This document shows, piece by piece, positions 15,903 to 19,589 of a stretch of DNA of 19,589 nucleotides (the first letter of the stretch is position 1; the number at the start of each line of letters is the position of its first letter). Source of the DNA: Porphyromonadaceae bacterium UBA4259 (GTDB taxonomy: Bacteria > Bacteroidota > Bacteroidia > Bacteroidales > Muribaculaceae); NCBI GenBank assembly GCA_002396125.1, contig DGWL01000037.1, positions 1 through 19,589 on the forward strand. Direction: 5' to 3'. The notes beneath the pieces were generated by a model that was not told the DNA's origin, did not search any database, and saw nothing but the letters and a program-made list of their open reading frames with translations. The position numbers and the translations under genes were made by a program.

Positions 15903-17048
15903 ATGGCTACCGCTAATAAAACCACAAAAATTCAGCGCAAGAGAAAAAGGCAAATGGTTACACAGCGCTTTTTCAACTTTGCCTACAGTATAGGTGCAGC
16001 TATCGTTATCTGGGGTGCTTTGTTCAAGATTTTGCACTTGCCCATGGGAAACTTGCTGCTCACCATCGGTATGGGTACCGAGGTGCTGATGTTTATTATC
16101 ACAGCATTTGAACGTCCTGAGAAAGAATATCACTGGGAAGATGTGTTCCCGGTGCTTGATACCGGTGACCCCGACGACCGTCCACCATTTGCTGGCGGCG
16201 GTGGTGGCAATGTCACTATCAATGGCGACATCACCGGCGGCACAGGTGAAGGAGGCGAGATAAGCATCAATGCGCCTCAGCAAGCCGGTGAAGGCGGTGG
16301 AGGAACAGTACACATCGAGGGACTGCCTGCCGCTCAAGGCGGAGCGACTGTGGTTGCCGGCCCCGAGGTGGCCGCTGCCATCGCATCGATGAGCCAGCAG
16401 GAGGTGAAGAGCGTGATGGGCCTGCCACAAGGCCTACAGCTCAGCGAGGAAGAGACACAGTCGCTGAGCGAGAGTATTGCCAAGATGAACAACGCAAGCG
16501 AGCAACTCTCGCGCATGGCCGAGCTCACCGACGCCACTCAGCAATACCTGTCGCAGATGAGCGCCATCAGCGAGCAGATGCAACGCTTGAGCGAGACCAC
16601 CACTGCCCTCAACAACGTGCAGCAGACGTTGCTCTCGAGCTATGAGTCGATAACGAGCAACAGCGAGAGCATCACCCAGAACACAAGCGGCTACATTGAG
16701 CAAATGGAGGCTCTGAACCGCAACGTGGGCGGCTTGAACACCATCTACGAGATTCAGCTCAAGAGCATCTCGTCGCAGCTCGACAGCATCGACCGCGTGA
16801 ACCGTGGCCTTAAGGACATTCGCGACATGTACGAGAAATCGGCAGCCGAGAGTGCTCACTACTGCGACGAGACCGAGAAGATGGCACGCTACATGAAGCA
16901 ATTGAACAGCGTGTATGAGAAGATGATCAAGGCCATGACCGTGAACATGTATCGCCCCATGCCCGGCGCTATGATGCCCGGAATGGACGACAACGCGCAG
17001 CAGGACCAAGACAACAGCACCTACAACGAAACCAACTACGACGAATAA
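15903..17048 (+). CDS. porL: T9SS motor stator PorL/GldL
   Basis: The 381-residue protein has a basic N-terminus and two membrane helices (about residues 24-42 and 50-69). Family-conserved charged residues are present: Lys42 and His45 in ALFKILH, Glu60 in GMGTEVLMF and Glu70 in TAFE, corresponding to the residues implicated in proton flow in Flavobacterium GldL. A glycine-rich stretch of about 50 residues (about 95-145) follows, then a long coiled-coil cytoplasmic domain (about 165-345) with many Ser/Gln/Glu heptads, and an acidic Met/Asn-rich tail. GldL pentamers surround a GldM dimer to form the proton-driven motor. It is longer than Flavobacterium GldL (about 215 residues) and PorL (about 310), mainly through the glycine-rich part and the coiled coil. 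Confidence 0.95.
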   Translation: MATANKTTKIQRKRKRQMVTQRFFNFAYSIGAAIVIWGALFKILHLPMGNLLLTIGMGTEVLMFIITAFERPEKEYHWEDVFPVLDTGDPDDRPPFAGGGGGNVTINGDITGGTGEGGEISINAPQQAGEGGGGTVHIEGLPAAQGGATVVAGPEVAAAIASMSQQEVKSVMGLPQGLQLSEEETQSLSESIAKMNNASEQLSRMAELTDATQQYLSQMSAISEQMQRLSETTTALNNVQQTLLSSYESITSNSESITQNTSGYIEQMEALNRNVGGLNTIYEIQLKSISSQLDSIDRVNRGLKDIRDMYEKSAAESAHYCDETEKMARYMKQLNSVYEKMIKAMTVNMYRPMPGAMMPGMDDNAQQDQDNSTYNETNYDE

Positions 17049-17077
17049 TCACACCCTTTTTACACACTAAATAGCAA

Positions 17078-18664
17078 ATGGCTACTGGAAAAAATCAGTC
17101 ACTGGCGAAGATGTCGCCACGCCAAAAGATGATAAACCTCATGTATATCGTCTTGACGGCCATGCTTGCGCTCAATGTGTCGAACGATGTGCTCAACGGC
17201 TTCAGCCAAGTGGAGGAAGGACTTAAGCGCTCCAATCGCACCATTACCGCGCGCAACATGCAGATGATGGCTCAACTCCAGGCATTCTACAATAAAGACC
17301 CCAAGAACGGGCTCCCGTTGCTCAACTCGGGCAACGAGGTGCGCAACGCCACCGATAGTCTCTATGCCTACATCGACACCTTGAAGTCGATGATTGTCAA
17401 GGCGGCCGATGGCCCACAAGGCGACGTGAACAACATTAAGAACCGCGACAACCTGGATGCGGCCAACGTGGTAATGCTTGAACCCGCCACCCGCCGCGGC
17501 ACCGACTTGCGCATGCGCATCAACCGCTTCAAGAATGCAATAGCTCGATATCTCGACGACCCCGACAAACTTCGCAACCTCGAGGCGGCACTCTCGACCG
17601 AGCCATTCAAGACAACAGGCGACATTGGCAGCAACAAGACGTGGGAAGAGACAATGTTTGAAAACATGCCCACCGTGGCAGCCATCTCGCTGCTCAGCAA
17701 GTTGCAGAACGATGTGCGCTATGCCGAGGGCGAGGTGCTCAACCACCTGCTCACCCTCACCAACACCGACCTGAGCCAACTCAAAGTCAACTGGATTGAC
17801 GCCTTCGTCATACCACAATCGAGAGTGGTGATGCGAGGTTCAAAATACCAATCGCAAATTGTGCTGGCAGCCATCGACTCCACACAGCGCCCCACCGTCT
17901 ACGTTAACGGCGCCCGCTTGAGCAACAACAAAGGCATCTATGAGGTGGGCACCAGCCGTTCGGGCACATTCGACTACTCGGGCTACATCGAGGTTGTGGG
18001 CCGCGACGGCGTTGTCTACAAGCGCGACTTCAAGTCGAGCTACACCGTCATCGACCCCATCGCCACTGTGAGCGCCACAATGATGAACGTGTTCTATGCC
18101 GGTATCGACAACCCCGTGTCGATTTCGGTTCCGGGCATCGGCAACGGCACCGTGAGCGCCACAATGACCAACGGCTCGCTTGTGAAGAGCGGCGACGGCT
18201 GGATTGCACGACCCACACAGGTGGGTGCTGAGTGCGCAATATCGGTGAGCGTGGATGTGGATGGAGTGAGAACTAACGTGGGCACCACTACTTTCAAGGT
18301 GCGCAAGCTTCCCGACCCCACCGCCTACATCGCCTATCGCGATGCCGAGGGCAACACTGCGCGCTACAAGGGTAGCCGCCCATTCCCCAAGGGCACGTTG
18401 CTCAACACCGGCGGCTTGCACGCGGCCATCGACGACGGTCTGCTCAACATCGAGTTCACCGTGGTGAGCTTCGAGACCATCATCTTCGACTCGATGGGCA
18501 ACGCCATTCCCGAGGTTTCGGCAGGAGGCAGCTTCTCGGAGCGACAGAAGAACAGCTTCCGCCGCATGCAGCGCGGCAAGCGATTCTACATCAGCCGCAT
18601 TCGCGCCACCGGTCCCGATGGCATCACCCGCGAGCTATCGCCCATGGAGGTTATTGTAAACTAA
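17078..18664 (+). CDS. porM: T9SS motor rotor PorM/GldM
   Basis: The 528-residue protein has one N-terminal membrane helix within the signature MSPRQKMINLMYIVLTAMLA (residues 12-31), continuing LNVSNDVLNGF. Arg15 and Tyr23 have the same spacing as the functionally important Arg9 and Tyr17 of Flavobacterium GldM. The remaining ~480 residues are periplasmic: a helical first domain (about 40-225) followed by three beta-rich domains (about 226-528), in line with the four-domain GldM shaft seen in known structures. The dimer couples PorL-driven rotation or torque to the PorK/PorN ring. Length is slightly above the usual ~515 residues, mostly from a short extension before the helix. It starts 29 nt after porL, consistent with one operon. 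Confidence 0.96.
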   Translation: MATGKNQSLAKMSPRQKMINLMYIVLTAMLALNVSNDVLNGFSQVEEGLKRSNRTITARNMQMMAQLQAFYNKDPKNGLPLLNSGNEVRNATDSLYAYIDTLKSMIVKAADGPQGDVNNIKNRDNLDAANVVMLEPATRRGTDLRMRINRFKNAIARYLDDPDKLRNLEAALSTEPFKTTGDIGSNKTWEETMFENMPTVAAISLLSKLQNDVRYAEGEVLNHLLTLTNTDLSQLKVNWIDAFVIPQSRVVMRGSKYQSQIVLAAIDSTQRPTVYVNGARLSNNKGIYEVGTSRSGTFDYSGYIEVVGRDGVVYKRDFKSSYTVIDPIATVSATMMNVFYAGIDNPVSISVPGIGNGTVSATMTNGSLVKSGDGWIARPTQVGAECAISVSVDVDGVRTNVGTTTFKVRKLPDPTAYIAYRDAEGNTARYKGSRPFPKGTLLNTGGLHAAIDDGLLNIEFTVVSFETIIFDSMGNAIPEVSAGGSFSERQKNSFRRMQRGKRFYISRIRATGPDGITRELSPMEVIVN

Positions 18665-18705
18665 GTTTTTAGAATAAAAAACTCACGACTCACTATAATA
18701 TAGTT

Positions 18706-19589
18706 ATGAAATACCTAAGATTAATAGCACTGGCACTCATTGCGGCCCTGGCAGCAGCCGGAGCAAGCGCTCAAGTAGTGAAAAAGAGTGGCGATAATAA
18801 CCGTCGCGACAAGAAAGACGACGGCGCGGTGCGCGTCTCCGACCGTCAACAAGCTTTCTTTGAGCAAAAGGAGCCCAGCGAGGCCGACCTACAGTGGAGC
18901 AAGACAGTGTATCGCTCACTCGACTTGACCAAGGGCAAAAACCCGGCGCTCTACTACCCCGAGGAGCCCAATGAAGACGGCCAAAGCATGTTCTTTATCA
19001 TCATGCGACTGCTCGCCAACAACCAGATTCCCGCCTATGAATACCTTGACGGGCGAGAGATGTTCACCGAGGAGTATCGCATCAAAGTGGCCGAGATGCT
19101 CGACCGCTTCCATGTGCTCTACAGCGAGGCCAAGGGCAGCACCGAGAAGAACCCACGCTATGCCATCGAGGATGCCGACATCCCCGGCAACGAGATTTTG
19201 AGCTACTACATCATCGAGAAGTGGTCGTTCGACACTCGCAGCAACACCATGCGCTCGCGCGTCGACGCTCTGTGCCCCGTGCTGCACCGTCAGGACGAGT
19301 TTGGTGGCGACCCCATCCGTTTCCCTATGTTCTGGGTAAAACTCAACGACATTCGCCCCTACATCGCACAGCAATACGTCTTCACCGACGACGACAACAA
19401 CCTCACCCGTTACAACCTCGACGACTTCTTTAAGCTCAACATGTATCAGGGCGACATCTACAAGGTGAAGAACCTGCGCAACCTCTCGCTCATGCAGCTC
19501 TACCCAGACCCTAAGGACCTCAAGCACGCACAAGACAGCATCGAGGAGCGCCTGCACCGCTTCGACAAGAACCTGTGGGCACCCAGCCG
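18706..19589 (+). CDS. porN: T9SS ring protein PorN/GldN (3' end outside window)
   Basis: The frame starts at an ATG at 18706 and is open for 294 codons to the window edge. Residues 1-22 are a signal peptide ending ASA before Gln23. A charged linker follows (about 25-45), then the GldN body with YRSLDLTKGKNPALYYPEEP (about 69-88), NGQ/DGQSMFFIIMRLL and the FTEEYRIKV, IPGNEILSYYIIEKW and VKLNDIRPYI blocks. GldN is soluble in the periplasm and binds PorK and the PorM shaft, completing the ring. It comes 41 nt after porM. No stop appears in the window; only the last few dozen residues of the usual family length should be missing. Confidence 0.94.
   Translation, partial: MKYLRLIALALIAALAAAGASAQVVKKSGDNNRRDKKDDGAVRVSDRQQAFFEQKEPSEADLQWSKTVYRSLDLTKGKNPALYYPEEPNEDGQSMFFIIMRLLANNQIPAYEYLDGREMFTEEYRIKVAEMLDRFHVLYSEAKGSTEKNPRYAIEDADIPGNEILSYYIIEKWSFDTRSNTMRSRVDALCPVLHRQDEFGGDPIRFPMFWVKLNDIRPYIAQQYVFTDDDNNLTRYNLDDFFKLNMYQGDIYKVKNLRNLSLMQLYPDPKDLKHAQDSIEERLHRFDKNLWAPS

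Noticed and set aside
18663..18682. Short AT hairpin (GTTTTT...AAAAAC) between porM and porN
   Set aside because: The stem is only about 6 bp of nearly pure A/T with no T-run placed for termination; not a convincing terminator inside the operon.
18685..18697. 13-nt exact match to the core of the phage T7 promoter (ACGACTCACTATA) before porN
   Set aside because: The first four bases and the G start of the T7 promoter are missing and no phage polymerase is expected here, so it is most likely chance. It might matter only if this DNA is present in a host with T7 RNA polymerase.
1..19589. CRISPR arrays, tRNA or rRNA genes, transposases, phage genes
   Set aside because: I looked for regularly spaced repeats, cloverleaf-like segments and mobile-element proteins and found none that hold up.

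Overview
The window looks like a chromosomal segment from a member of the Bacteroidales. The evidence is a complete set of core type IX secretion (T9SS) genes, secreted proteins ending in T9SS-type C-terminal sorting sequences, promoter boxes of the Bacteroidetes type (TAnnTTTG, once with TTTG 18 nt upstream), and a general lack of Shine-Dalgarno sequences. A gut Muribaculaceae- or Prevotella-like organism is a guess from style only.

Left half (1-8713, all on the minus strand). Read in transcription order, the genes are a secreted SGNH/GDSL hydrolase (8713-7442), a 102-residue protein that is little more than a signal peptide plus a T9SS sorting domain (6828-6520), a 1226-residue modular secreted protein with the same type of C-terminus (6249-2569), a cardiolipin synthase-type phospholipase D enzyme (2364-916) and the 5' part of a GHL10/DUF187 glycoside-hydrolase-like protein (853 to beyond position 1). 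Between the SGNH hydrolase and the small sorting-domain protein lie about 610 gene-free bases holding a 17-bp inverted repeat and two ~75-bp imperfect direct repeats separated by a cluster of small hairpins.

Middle (8723-10276). A divergent promoter region separates the SGNH hydrolase from an EcsC-like protein on the plus strand. Directly after it is an AT-richer, start-less fragment of an unidentified protein, probably a gene remnant, closed by a strong hairpin terminator.

Right half (10277-19589, all plus strand). A family 2 glycosyltransferase and an acyltransferase-3 membrane protein are followed by PorT, PorP/SprF, and the T9SS core PorK/GldK (lipoprotein), PorL/GldL and PorM/GldM (the inner-membrane proton-driven motor) and PorN/GldN (cut by the window end). 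Gaps are 18-80 nt and I see no strong terminator inside the block, so it may be transcribed as one or a few units. The machine encoded on the right is the expected exporter of the two sorting-domain proteins on the left. The T9SS itself is well known. The less ordinary items are the passenger-less sorting-domain protein, the duplicated-module cargo, the glycine-rich insert in PorL, and the structured repeats at 7111-7447.
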